Source: JBOGDS01 sp050743075
Lineage (GTDB): Bacteria > Actinomycetota > Actinomycetes > Jiangellales > Jiangellaceae
Assembly: GCA_050743075.1 (NCBI GenBank)
Contig: JBOGDS010000143.1
Location: 1-5,658, forward strand
Direction of reading: 5' to 3'
Length of the DNA: 5,658 nucleotides
The notes below the pieces were generated by a model. It saw only the letters and a list, made by a program, of their open reading frames with translations, did not search any database and was not told the DNA's origin. Below, piece after piece: positions 1 to 5,658 of the stretch. A program made the translations under genes and the position numbers. How positions within the stretch are numbered: the first letter of the stretch is position 1; each line of letters begins with the position of its first letter.

Positions 1-56
1 CGGCTCGATCGGGCGTTCGAGCAGATCGGTTTCGGTGACCGCGGTGACCGGGAACG
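1..56 (+). repeat. Terminal direct repeat, left copy
   Basis: These 56 bases are identical to 5603-5658. They lie inside GH38 coding sequence on the minus strand, in the same reading frame in both copies. The match runs exactly to both window ends, which is the usual look of an assembler overlap on a circular contig; it could also be a real repeat shared by two GH38 copies. Confidence 0.97.
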
Positions 57-372
57 CCGGGATGAGATGGCCGGTGGCGCGCCCGCCGAGGCCCTCGTAC
101 AGCCGGACGACGACGTCGCCGGACCGGTCGTCGGCCAGCTTGATGGCCTCGATGACGATGGCGCCGGTGGGTTGGCCGGCCAGCCGGACGAGCGGTTCGA
201 CCGGCCCGGCGCCGCTCGCGTGCCGAGGCGGCAGGTTGATCGCGTATCCCGCGCCGATGGCGTCCGCGGTGGCGGCGCCGGGCACCACCGCGTACCGCAT
301 CTCGTGCGTGCCTTGGTCGGTCTGCGGATCCGGGAACCGGGGCGCGCGCAGCAGCGACAGACGCACCGTCGT
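1..372 (-). pseudogene. GH38-type alpha-mannosidase, internal C-terminal fragment (truncated)
   Basis: Reading the minus strand gives a continuous frame with a GH38-like C-terminal domain. It opens with LSLLRAPRFPDPQTDQGTHE (codons at 360-301), followed by MRYAVVPGA, INLPPRH, a strand-rich VIEAIKLADD segment and FPVTAVTETDLLERPIEP at the window edge. The LSLLRAPRFPDP...TDQG stretch is a hallmark of the beta-domain of bacterial GH38 enzymes, which remove alpha-linked mannose and are usually around 1,000 residues long. The catalytic N-terminal domain is absent. Upstream of about position 372 the frame stays open to an ATG at 489-487, but the residues there no longer resemble GH38, and the opposite strand encodes the glycosidase instead. 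The piece is cut at the left edge of the window and continues in frame into 5602-5507 if the ends are joined. It could be a broken gene, or an intact gene split by an assembly junction. Confidence 0.8.
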
Positions 373-398
373 CGCGGTCGCGCCCGACGACGTCCGGA
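365..398. other. Probable rearrangement or assembly junction between GH38 and GH39-like fragments
   Basis: To the left of this short zone the minus strand encodes GH38 sequence (VRLSLLRAP at 366-340). To the right the plus strand encodes GH39-like sequence (VRITAEPDPTG from 398). Both proteins lack their N-terminal parts at the same place, and no start codon with a ribosome binding site is seen for the plus-strand gene. No transposon end, target duplication or attachment site is visible. Confidence 0.65.
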
Positions 399-1654
399 TC
401 ACCGCCGAGCCCGACCCGACCGGCTGGCCGCCGATCGGCAGCGTCCGGCCGCGCACGCCGGCGCAGATCACCGACTCCGGCATCATCATCGGCGCCGAGA
501 CACTCGACCGCGACCACGCGAACTACTCCGCATATGCCAAGTACCTCTCGCCGCCGCTGGGCGCGAAGCGGGCCCGGATCCAGAGCGGGTGGGCCAAGAC
601 CGAGCAGCGCCCGGGCGTCTACAGCTGGGGCTGGCTCGACACGATCGTCAACGACGCCGTCGCGCGTGGCGTCCGCCCGTGGTTGCAGACCTCGGATGGC
701 AACCCCATCTATCCGGGCGGCGGCGGCACTGGTCTCGGCAGCCCTCTGCCGTCCTCGTCGGACGCCCTGGCGGCCTGGGACAGCTGGGTCACCGCCATGG
801 TCACCCGGTACGGTGACCGGGTCGACGAATGGGAGATCTGGAACGAGCCCAGCGCGGACGCCGCCACGTACGCCGACTTCTACGTCCGCACCGCGGAGCG
901 CGTCCGCGTGGTGCAGCCGGACGCGGTCCTCTTCGGCGGGGCGGTGGCCAGCGTACACACCGACTGCATCATCGGCTTCCTGGAGCGGGTGCGCGACCTG
1001 GGCAAGCTGGGGCTCGTCGATGGCGTGACCTACCACCCATACGCCTACAACCCGGATTCCAACTACGTCGCGGTCGACAGCCTGCGGACCCGGGTCGCCG
1101 CCGTATCCCCGAGCATCGTGGTGCGCCAGGGTGAGAACGGCGCGCCAAGCCAGCAGGGCGGCTTCGGCGCGTTGAACGACCATCCGTGGACCGAACGCAA
1201 GCGGGCGAAGTGGGATACCCGGCGGGTGCTGGGTGATCTCGGCCGGGGTATCTCCACAAGCGTGTTCACCATGTCGAATATGCGCTACTCGCAAGCCCCG
1301 TCCGGCCTCAACAGCAAGGGCCTCGTCCGCACCAACATCGACCACAGTGTTCGGTACGCGAAGCAGGCCTACTACGCCGTCCAGGCGTTCAGGAAGGCGG
1401 GCACGCAACAGCAGGCCGTCGCGGTCTGGCTCAGCGGCGCGATACCGGCGGATACGACCACGACCACCGCGGTCACGTTCACGTTCCCGTCCGGGAACTT
1501 CGCGGATCCGGTCTACGTCGACCTGCGCACGGCAACGGTGTACGACATCCCCGCGGCCAACTGGACGGTCAGCGGGACGAGCCACACCTTCACCTCGGTG
1601 CCGGTCTACGACTCGCCGATCCTCATCGCCGACCGGTCCGTCGTGCCGACATAG
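374..1654 (+). CDS. Clan GH-A glycoside hydrolase, GH39-like (5' end missing or displaced)
   Basis: A retaining TIM-barrel glycosidase of the GH39/GH5-like type; the substrate is unknown. The recognisable protein begins around VRITAEPDPTG (from 398). It continues through GAETLDRD, GWAKTEQRPGVYSWGWLD, WLQTSDGNPIYPGGGGTGLG and WEIWNEPS. The Glu of that motif (codon 845-847) is the expected acid/base. GVTYHPYAYNP follows, then QGENGAPS, whose Glu (codon 1133-1135) is the expected nucleophile. The C-terminus is a small beta-domain ending PVYDSPILIADRS before TAG at 1652-1654. The frame opens formally at a GTG at 35, but positions 35 to about 372 are antisense to a GH38 fragment and give a low-quality translation. 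There is no ATG or GTG with a ribosome binding site between 310 and 480. The native N-terminus, including any signal peptide, therefore seems lost at a junction; the given start is approximate. The gene converges on the TIM-barrel gene. Family membership is fairly sure; the exact GH number is not. Confidence 0.8.
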   Translation, partial: AVAPDDVRITAEPDPTGWPPIGSVRPRTPAQITDSGIIIGAETLDRDHANYSAYAKYLSPPLGAKRARIQSGWAKTEQRPGVYSWGWLDTIVNDAVARGVRPWLQTSDGNPIYPGGGGTGLGSPLPSSSDALAAWDSWVTAMVTRYGDRVDEWEIWNEPSADAATYADFYVRTAERVRVVQPDAVLFGGAVASVHTDCIIGFLERVRDLGKLGLVDGVTYHPYAYNPDSNYVAVDSLRTRVAAVSPSIVVRQGENGAPSQQGGFGALNDHPWTERKRAKWDTRRVLGDLGRGISTSVFTMSNMRYSQAPSGLNSKGLVRTNIDHSVRYAKQAYYAVQAFRKAGTQQQAVAVWLSGAIPADTTTTTAVTFTFPSGNFADPVYVDLRTATVYDIPAANWTVSGTSHTFTSVPVYDSPILIADRSVVPT

Positions 1655-1662
1655 CGACGGTG

Positions 1663-1702
1663 GCTGCGCCCCGGCCAGCAGGCATCACGGCCGGGGCGTA
1701 GC
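1663..1702. terminator. Strong hairpin between convergent genes, putative bidirectional terminator
   Basis: The arms 1663-1676 and 1689-1702 pair over 14 bp with one G-U pair, and the inner ten pairs (CGCCCCGGCC with its complement) are perfect. The loop is 12 bases. It lies 8 bases after the TAG of the plus-strand glycosidase and downstream of the minus-strand operon, so it could end transcription from both sides. Neither side has a T-run, as is often the case for hairpin terminators in high-GC actinomycetes. The pairing is seen directly; the termination role is inferred. Confidence 0.65.
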
Positions 1703-1838
1703 AGGCGAGGAACACCCGCCGGCGCCGTGCGCGGTCATTCCCGCGCCAGAGCAGCCAGGAGGCTGCGCCGGCGACCAGCGACATCGAGGTGCAACGCGTC
1801 GAGTGTGTCCACGGCCCGCGGACCTTGGTGGTCCTGCT

Positions 1839-1853
1839 CGTCACGTCGTGACG
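1839..1853. other. Small hairpin over the TIM-barrel stop codon
   Basis: A perfect 6-bp inverted repeat (CGTCAC / GTGACG) with a 3-base loop covers the TGA at 1843-1841 of the minus-strand TIM-barrel gene. It may help end the operon transcript together with the larger hairpin at 1663-1702, but it is short enough to be chance in GC-rich DNA. The rest of 1655-1840 holds no gene or other structure that I can support. Confidence 0.25.
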
Positions 1854-2617
1854 GCGACCTCGTCGAGCAGCTCGCTCAGTACCAAGGCATCGGCGAACAT
1901 CTGGTCAGGGTCGTCGCGGCGGACGAACTCCAGCAGCGCCCAGTGGTCGCGACCGGTCGTCGCCACCGTCGCCAGGTACCGCCGCCACTCGTCGCGTCCC
2001 CGGGCCAGGGGTAGTCGGCTCCGGTCCGCTGACCATGCGAACACGTGCACGTTGGCAAGCTTCGGCAGAACTCCGGCCAGGCGAGCCACGTTTCCGCTGA
2101 GGCTCTCCGGCACGGACGGCTGCCAGAGCGTCCGCGAACTGGGATGGTCGACACGGTGAAGCAGCTCGCGGGCGCTGCGATCGGTGTCGGTGAGCGTTCC
2201 GCGGTGGTTCTCATAGGCGACGTCGATCCCGGCGCCATGGGCCATCTCGACGATCCGCAAGGCATCGGCGACGACGCGGTCCCGGTAGGCGTTGTCTGCC
2301 TCGGCGGAGCCGCGACGTCCTGCCCACACCCGGATCACGTGCGCGCCCAGGTCAACCGCCGACGCGAGGACTGCGCCGAACGAGTCACCCTCGTCCTCGC
2401 CGTGGCCCACCCGGTAGTACGAGCCGTACGCCGCGACGTCGAGGCCGGCGTCCCGGGTGAGGGCAGCCACCGTCGTGGCAGCGCGGGTGTCGCCGTGGGG
2501 CACGTGGAGGTCGCCGCCCCACTCGACGCCGGAGAGGCCGGCCTGGGCAGCCAGGTCCGCCACTTCTCCAGGCGGTCGCGACCGGAAGGTGACGGACACC
2601 AGGCCGGGTCGGATCAT
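1841..2617 (-). CDS. Xylose-isomerase-like TIM-barrel protein (sugar isomerase/epimerase family)
   Basis: This 258-residue protein has the AP-endonuclease-2/xylose-isomerase-like TIM-barrel pattern, whose members isomerise, epimerise or dehydrate sugars with a bound divalent metal. Visible barrel elements, numbered from the ATG at 2617, are GLSGVEWGGD (about 27-36), LDVAAYGSYYRVG (59-71), AHVIRVWAG (92-100), DVAYENHRG (132-140) and ANVHVFAW (188-195), then WALLEFV (226-232). Glu136, His191 and Glu230 fit metal-ligand positions. The position after the fifth strand reads LWQP, giving Gln where many relatives have Asp. ATG 2617 is preferred because GAGGTG (2629-2624) sits 6 bases before it. A GTG at 2626 would add three residues but has no ribosome binding site. 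The gene starts 10 bases after the dehydrogenase stop and is the last in the operon. The substrate is unknown; the fold is near certain and the reaction is inferred. Confidence 0.85.
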   Translation of the reverse strand: MIRPGLVSVTFRSRPPGEVADLAAQAGLSGVEWGGDLHVPHGDTRAATTVAALTRDAGLDVAAYGSYYRVGHGEDEGDSFGAVLASAVDLGAHVIRVWAGRRGSAEADNAYRDRVVADALRIVEMAHGAGIDVAYENHRGTLTDTDRSARELLHRVDHPSSRTLWQPSVPESLSGNVARLAGVLPKLANVHVFAWSADRSRLPLARGRDEWRRYLATVATTGRDHWALLEFVRRDDPDQMFADALVLSELLDEVAVTT

Positions 2618-2623
2618 GCCGGC

Positions 2624-2629
2624 CACCTC
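2624..2629 (-). promoter_or_regulatory. Ribosome binding site deciding the TIM-barrel start
   Basis: GAGGTG on the minus strand lies 6 bases before the ATG at 2617-2615 and overlaps the TGA of the dehydrogenase gene. It favours that ATG over the in-frame GTG at 2626, which lies inside the site itself. The layout suggests translational coupling with the upstream gene. Confidence 0.6.
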
Positions 2630-3620
2630 AGGTGAGCAGGGCGTGCTCGTCGCGGGTGATCTCCCATTCCAGCGGCTCTCCCTCCAGGTACCGGTGCAGC
2701 TCCTGGACCATGCACCTGCCCATCCGCAGGCGCTCCCGCCCCTGCGACCCCGCGATATGAGGGGTGAGCACGACGTTCGGCAGGCTGTACAAGGGAGACC
2801 CTGGCTGCGGCGGCTCCGGGTCGGTCACGTCCACGACCGCGGTGAGGTCGGGCCGGCGGCGGAGCACGTCGATGAGATCCTGCTCGCGCACCACGGCGCC
2901 GCGGGCGGTGTTGATCAGCGTTGCGCCCTCTTTCATCAGGGACAGGAGGGCTCGGCCGACCAGTCCCTCGGTCTCCCGCAGCCAAGGAGTGTGCAGCGAG
3001 ACCACGTCGCACTCGCGGAAGACGGCGTCCAGCGGAACCAGTTCGACCCCCAGCCGCGCCGCCTCCTTCGGATCCGTGTAGGGGTCGTAGGCGATGACCC
3101 GCACGTCGAAGGACCGCAACCGCGAGCAGACGAGCCGTCCGATCGCGCCGAAGGACAGGATGCCCACGGTGCTGCCGAACGCGCCCGGGATGCCGGCCAG
3201 GGCTGGGTAGCGGTGCTCTGCCCTGACCTTGGCGGACAAACGCCACACGTGCTTGAGGGAGAGAAGGATCGCGGCCAACGTGTACTCCGAGACGGGTATT
3301 GCATTGGCTTCGGCCGCGCTGGTCACTCTGATGCCGCGGTCCCAGAAGGCGTCAGTGACCAGCGACCGCACCGAACCGGCGCCGTAGAACACCATCCTCA
3401 CCCTGGGCGCGGACGCCAGGAAAGCCTCGTCCATCACCGGTGCCCCCCAGCCGGAGAAGACGATATCGGCCTTGGAGAGGTCGGGGCTCCGGACGACAGT
3501 CTCCGCGGTCAGCGGGACGGGGTGGACGTCCACCAACCGGGCGATCTCGCTCCGCTCGGCCTCGCCGTACCCCGTCTCGAAGGCATCCTCGCTCAGGAGG
3601 TAGATCCCCCTGGATCTCAT
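2628..3620 (-). CDS. NAD(P)-dependent D-2-hydroxyacid dehydrogenase family protein
   Basis: A cytosolic oxidoreductase of 330 residues, normal for the D-isomer-specific 2-hydroxyacid dehydrogenase family, which interconverts 2-hydroxy- and 2-oxoacids. The N-terminal half of the substrate domain spans about 1-105 (FSGWGAP, MVFYGAGSVRSL). The cofactor domain follows, with VGILSFGAIGR at 152-162 and Asp179 at the end of the second strand (VIAYDP). The catalytic triad is in place: Arg240 in NTARG, Glu269 in DPEP and His288 in TPHIAGS. The first Gly of GxGxxG is replaced by Ser156 (SFGAIG). The ATG at 3620 overlaps the DUF2264 stop as ATGA and has AAGGAGG 7 bases upstream. A longer frame reaching 3731 would run back into the DUF2264 gene and add a non-conserved Arg/Pro-rich leader, so it is rejected. 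In this context it probably acts on a sugar-derived acid or related carbonyl. The family is secure; the substrate is unknown. Confidence 0.9.
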   Translation of the reverse strand: MRSRGIYLLSEDAFETGYGEAERSEIARLVDVHPVPLTAETVVRSPDLSKADIVFSGWGAPVMDEAFLASAPRVRMVFYGAGSVRSLVTDAFWDRGIRVTSAAEANAIPVSEYTLAAILLSLKHVWRLSAKVRAEHRYPALAGIPGAFGSTVGILSFGAIGRLVCSRLRSFDVRVIAYDPYTDPKEAARLGVELVPLDAVFRECDVVSLHTPWLRETEGLVGRALLSLMKEGATLINTARGAVVREQDLIDVLRRRPDLTAVVDVTDPEPPQPGSPLYSLPNVVLTPHIAGSQGRERLRMGRCMVQELHRYLEGEPLEWEITRDEHALLT

Positions 3621-5467
3621 CGGAACTCCTCCTTGACCGGACGCCGGACGATGTCGTGGAGAACCTGTTCGGGCGGGGAGTTCCAGAACTCCTCCCACCC
3701 GTGGGGGTCGGGAAGACCGAGGACGGCGCACAGCAACCAGTGCTCACCCGGTGCGTGCTCAGCGAGCAGCGTCGGGAGCGCCGTGCGTGGTGCCAGAAGA
3801 TTAGTGTTCGGATAGGCCCGCACCACCAGGCCGACGCGCCGTCCGTCCAGGTCACGCACACCGCTGACGCCTCCGGGGTAGGCGGCCAGCGCCCACCCGT
3901 CACCCGCGCGTTCCTCGCCCGGCCGGTCCGGGTGGTCATCACCATCGCGGCTCACGGCAAAGCCCCCTTCGGCGCTGGCGAGGGTGCGCCCGGTCCGCAG
4001 CCGGTGCAGCCGGACGTGCCATGGGAGGCTGGGAACGAGCCAGGTCTCCACCTCCACGTCCGGCCAGGGGCGCCACCGCGAGTAGAGCACGTGGCCGTCC
4101 AGGATCGCCGCCTGCTCGGGTTCCTCCCGGACCGTCCAGTGCGTCGAGCCGTCGTCGCTGAGCGCCAACATGCTGTCGTGGGCACCCTGCTCGAGCCCGC
4201 GACGGGCGGCCGGCACGCTGAACGCGAAGGCGGTCGAGTAGGCGAACTTGGCGTACTTCTCGGCCCCGTGCCGCACCCAGCTGGCGTGCTGTCCGCCGGA
4301 GAGTGCGACGACGTGCCCGTCGTGGTGCCGGCACACGACCATGCCGGCGTGGCCCTGATCGTGGACGGCTGCATCCGCCGGCGGGCGCTCCTCCTCCGCC
4401 TGCCAGAACGGGTGGCTCGGCGAAACAGCCAGCGGCAGGAAGAACTTGAACGCCCAGTATGGCGAGCCGGGTGAGTTGTAGTCCTCGGACATCGTGAGAT
4501 TGGGGTACGCGTAGCCGACGGAGAGAACACCGGTCGCGTCCGCGATCGGCTGCCTCGACCACCACCTCAGGTGCCTCAGCGCGAGACCCTTGACCTGCCC
4601 CCAGGGCAGCGCCTCGACGTCGGCGAACGCCAGCGCCCCCCAGAAGGCGCCCTGCGCGAAGCGGTAGGTCAGGCTTCGACCGAAGGGCAGCGCCGACCCG
4701 TCGGGCGCGAACCAGCGGGCGAAGTCCCGCGCGAATGTCGCGGCGCGCTCTCGGAACCTCTCGGCCCGTGCGGGGTCGTCCTGCCCTGCCAGGGTCGCGT
4801 AGATGAGTCCGTAGAAGTGCATGGCGAAGGAGACGTAGTAGTCCCGCCGGGCCGTCAGGCCGTCCGAGTACCAACCCGCACCGAGGTAGCAGGTCTCCAG
4901 CCGGCCGAGTGCGGCGTGCATCGCCTCAGGGTCGTACGCCGAGCCAGTGCGACGCAGCCCGAGATTCACCAGGACGCGGAAGAACATCCAATTGTTGACC
5001 GGGAGCTCTACCTCGTTGATGAGTCCGAGCCACCGGGCGAGGTGGGTTCGGGCGGAGGCGTCCAGCGGGTCCCACACGTGCTCGGGGGTCATTGCCAGCC
5101 CCAGGCCGATCGCCGCCATCTCCACCAGCCGACTGTCCCCGGGTCCGGGGCGGCCCCAGAACTCCGGATGGTTCGGGTCGCTACCGCTGGCCAACCCGCG
5201 GCGGTAGGTGGTGAGGTCGACAGTGCCGTCACCAGCCACCAGGGGCACAAGGCCCCATAGCGGCCGCGCGAAACCCTCCAGCTCGGCTGCAGCTTGAGAG
5301 AAGTGCGCCGCCGTGAGCCCGAGCCGCACGCGCGCGCCCGCCGGGCTGAACCGCTCCGTCAGTGGCGCGTAGAGGTCGAGCAGGGCACGCTGGAGATCCT
5401 CCCTTGACCGCAGCTCGTTTCCGGCCAGCGGGTTCGTGCCGGCGACGTTCGCAGCCATGACCGCCAC
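3617..5467 (-). CDS. DUF2264 domain-containing protein, probable glycan-active (alpha/alpha) barrel enzyme
   Basis: A 616-residue protein matching DUF2264 (PF10022) along its length. The N-terminal helical part (about 20-370) carries VNNWMFFRVLVNLGLR (157-172), GWYSDG (198-203), RDYYVSFAMHFYGLIYA (208-224), PFGRSLTYRFAQGAFW (261-276) and SEDYNSPGSPYWAFKFF (327-343). The remainder (about 371-616) is strand-rich, including HGAEKYAKFAYSTAFAFS (400-417) and a WLVPSLPWHVRLHRL segment. The layout resembles (alpha/alpha)-barrel glycosidases or lyases with a C-terminal beta-sandwich. From memory, some relatives are placed in CAZy GH154 (beta-glucuronidase); this needs checking. No signal peptide is evident, so it probably acts inside the cell on imported oligosaccharides. 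The GTG at 5467 is chosen because AAGGAG (5478-5473) lies 5 bases before it; the ATG at 5458 is spaced too far from that site. It starts 39 bases after the GH38 stop and overlaps the dehydrogenase start by 4 bases. The family is confident; the activity is inferred. Confidence 0.9.
   Translation of the reverse strand: MAVMAANVAGTNPLAGNELRSREDLQRALLDLYAPLTERFSPAGARVRLGLTAAHFSQAAAELEGFARPLWGLVPLVAGDGTVDLTTYRRGLASGSDPNHPEFWGRPGPGDSRLVEMAAIGLGLAMTPEHVWDPLDASARTHLARWLGLINEVELPVNNWMFFRVLVNLGLRRTGSAYDPEAMHAALGRLETCYLGAGWYSDGLTARRDYYVSFAMHFYGLIYATLAGQDDPARAERFRERAATFARDFARWFAPDGSALPFGRSLTYRFAQGAFWGALAFADVEALPWGQVKGLALRHLRWWSRQPIADATGVLSVGYAYPNLTMSEDYNSPGSPYWAFKFFLPLAVSPSHPFWQAEEERPPADAAVHDQGHAGMVVCRHHDGHVVALSGGQHASWVRHGAEKYAKFAYSTAFAFSVPAARRGLEQGAHDSMLALSDDGSTHWTVREEPEQAAILDGHVLYSRWRPWPDVEVETWLVPSLPWHVRLHRLRTGRTLASAEGGFAVSRDGDDHPDRPGEERAGDGWALAAYPGGVSGVRDLDGRRVGLVVRAYPNTNLLAPRTALPTLLAEHAPGEHWLLCAVLGLPDPHGWEEFWNSPPEQVLHDIVRRPVKEEFR
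3628..3634 (-). promoter_or_regulatory. Ribosome binding site of the dehydrogenase gene
   Basis: AAGGAGG on the minus strand sits 7 bases before the ATG at 3620, inside the 3' end of the DUF2264 gene. It decides the short start over the upstream in-frame alternative at 3731. With the ATGA overlap it indicates translational coupling. Confidence 0.8.
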
Positions 5468-5472
5468 GTGTG

Positions 5473-5478
5473 CTCCTT
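5473..5478 (-). promoter_or_regulatory. Ribosome binding site deciding the DUF2264 GTG start
   Basis: AAGGAG on the minus strand is 5 bases before the GTG at 5467-5465 and 14 bases before the alternative ATG at 5458, so the GTG is favoured. It lies in the short gap after the GH38 stop, and no separate promoter is evident there. Confidence 0.7.
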
Positions 5479-5506
5479 CGTCAGGCCGCGGGCATCCCGG
5501 CGCGCC

Positions 5507-5658
5507 TCATGCGACCTGCCCCCGGCCCAGCCGCAGCGTCACGATCTGGAACGGTCGCAGCCGAAGCTCGATCCGGTCCGGTGCCGCGGCGGTGAGCGCG
5601 GCCGGCTCGATCGGGCGTTCGAGCAGATCGGTTTCGGTGACCGCGGTGACCGGGAACG
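5507..5658 (-). CDS. GH38-type alpha-mannosidase, C-terminal end (partial)
   Basis: The minus strand reads in from the right edge as FPVTAVTETDLLERPIEP and ends LRPFQIVTLRLGRGQVA before TGA at 5509-5507, giving 49 complete codons. An LRPF(Q/E)IVTLRL-type ending is typical of bacterial GH38 alpha-mannosidases, so this is the true C-terminus; the catalytic part lies outside this stretch. The first 18 residues are encoded by bases identical to 1-56. Joining the two places continues the frame without break into the GH38 fragment at 1-372. The gene leads directly into the DUF2264 gene, so the mannosidase is very probably a member of the same operon. The fragment is too short to predict linkage specificity. 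Confidence 0.85.
   Translation of the reverse strand, partial: FPVTAVTETDLLERPIEPAALTAAAPDRIELRLRPFQIVTLRLGRGQVA
5603..5658 (+). repeat. Terminal direct repeat, right copy
   Basis: An exact copy of 1-56. Collapsing the two copies gives a 5,602-bp circle with one uninterrupted GH38 C-terminal frame across the join. Confidence 0.97.

Noticed and set aside
35..370. The 5' part of the long plus-strand frame beginning at GTG 35, as the N-terminus of the glycosidase
   Set aside because: The translation is rich in Arg, Pro, Ser and Ala with no family resemblance, while the opposite strand gives an excellent GH38 match over the same bases. It is antisense shadow, so the real glycosidase begins later or is truncated.
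373..489. Minus-strand extension of the GH38 frame up to an ATG triplet at 489-481
   Set aside because: It stays open but does not resemble the GH38 sequence expected before LSLLRAP, and the plus strand here carries the GH39-like protein. It is a chance open frame past the junction.
1623..1844. 73-residue minus-strand frame across the convergent gap
   Set aside because: It contains the terminator-like hairpin, has no family resemblance and is Arg-rich, as expected for random frames in GC-rich DNA.
3621..3731. Longer dehydrogenase start at 3731
   Set aside because: It would lie within the DUF2264 gene and add a 37-residue Arg/Pro-rich leader, whereas the ATG at 3620 has a near-perfect ribosome binding site and fits the family N-terminus.
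2457..3815. 452-residue plus-strand frame opposite the dehydrogenase and TIM-barrel genes
   Set aside because: Long antisense frames are common in GC-rich genomes. The minus-strand products have clear family motifs and catalytic residues, and the plus-strand product has none.
5481..5510. Nine-codon frame (MRRAGMPAA) overlapping the GH38 stop as ATGA
   Set aside because: It is too short, has no ribosome binding site of its own and no recognisable content. The overlap is probably accidental, although a coupling role cannot be excluded.

Overview
The window is GC-rich DNA with GTG as well as ATG starts and G/C-biased third codon positions. This suggests a high-GC bacterium, most likely an actinomycete; that is inferred from composition and protein style only. 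Everything recognisable concerns carbohydrate breakdown. No transporter, regulator, replication, transposase, CRISPR or RNA gene was found.

Layout. (1) Positions 1 to about 372 carry, on the minus strand, an internal piece of the C-terminal region of a GH38-type alpha-mannosidase. (2) Positions about 374-1654 carry, on the plus strand, a clan GH-A glycoside hydrolase resembling GH39, with both catalytic glutamates but no credible start codon. (3) Positions 1655-1840 are a convergent intergenic gap with a strong hairpin. (4) Positions 1841-5467 are a tight minus-strand operon. In transcription order it encodes a DUF2264 protein (616 aa), a D-2-hydroxyacid dehydrogenase (330 aa) and a xylose-isomerase-like TIM-barrel protein (258 aa). 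(5) Positions 5507-5658 hold the true C-terminal end of a GH38 mannosidase on the minus strand, 39 bases upstream of the DUF2264 start.

The first 56 bases (1-56) are identical to the last 56 (5603-5658). Joining the window at this repeat gives a 5,602-bp circle in which the two GH38 pieces become one continuous reading frame of about 155 residues, ending at the TGA at 5507. The window is therefore either a circular (or tandemly repeated) assembly product or a contig bounded by a repeat. Near 365-398 the GH38 piece and the GH39-like piece meet tail-to-head on opposite strands, and both lack their N-terminal parts. That looks like a chimeric, excision or duplication junction, not a natural gene boundary.

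Functionally, the operon GH38 - DUF2264 - dehydrogenase - TIM barrel, facing a convergent glycosidase, looks like part of a glycan-utilisation locus. The hydrolases would release sugars, and the dehydrogenase and isomerase/epimerase-like protein would process an oxidised or unusual sugar. The substrate cannot be determined from the sequence. I see no convincing new biological system; the junction and the terminal repeat are the most notable points.
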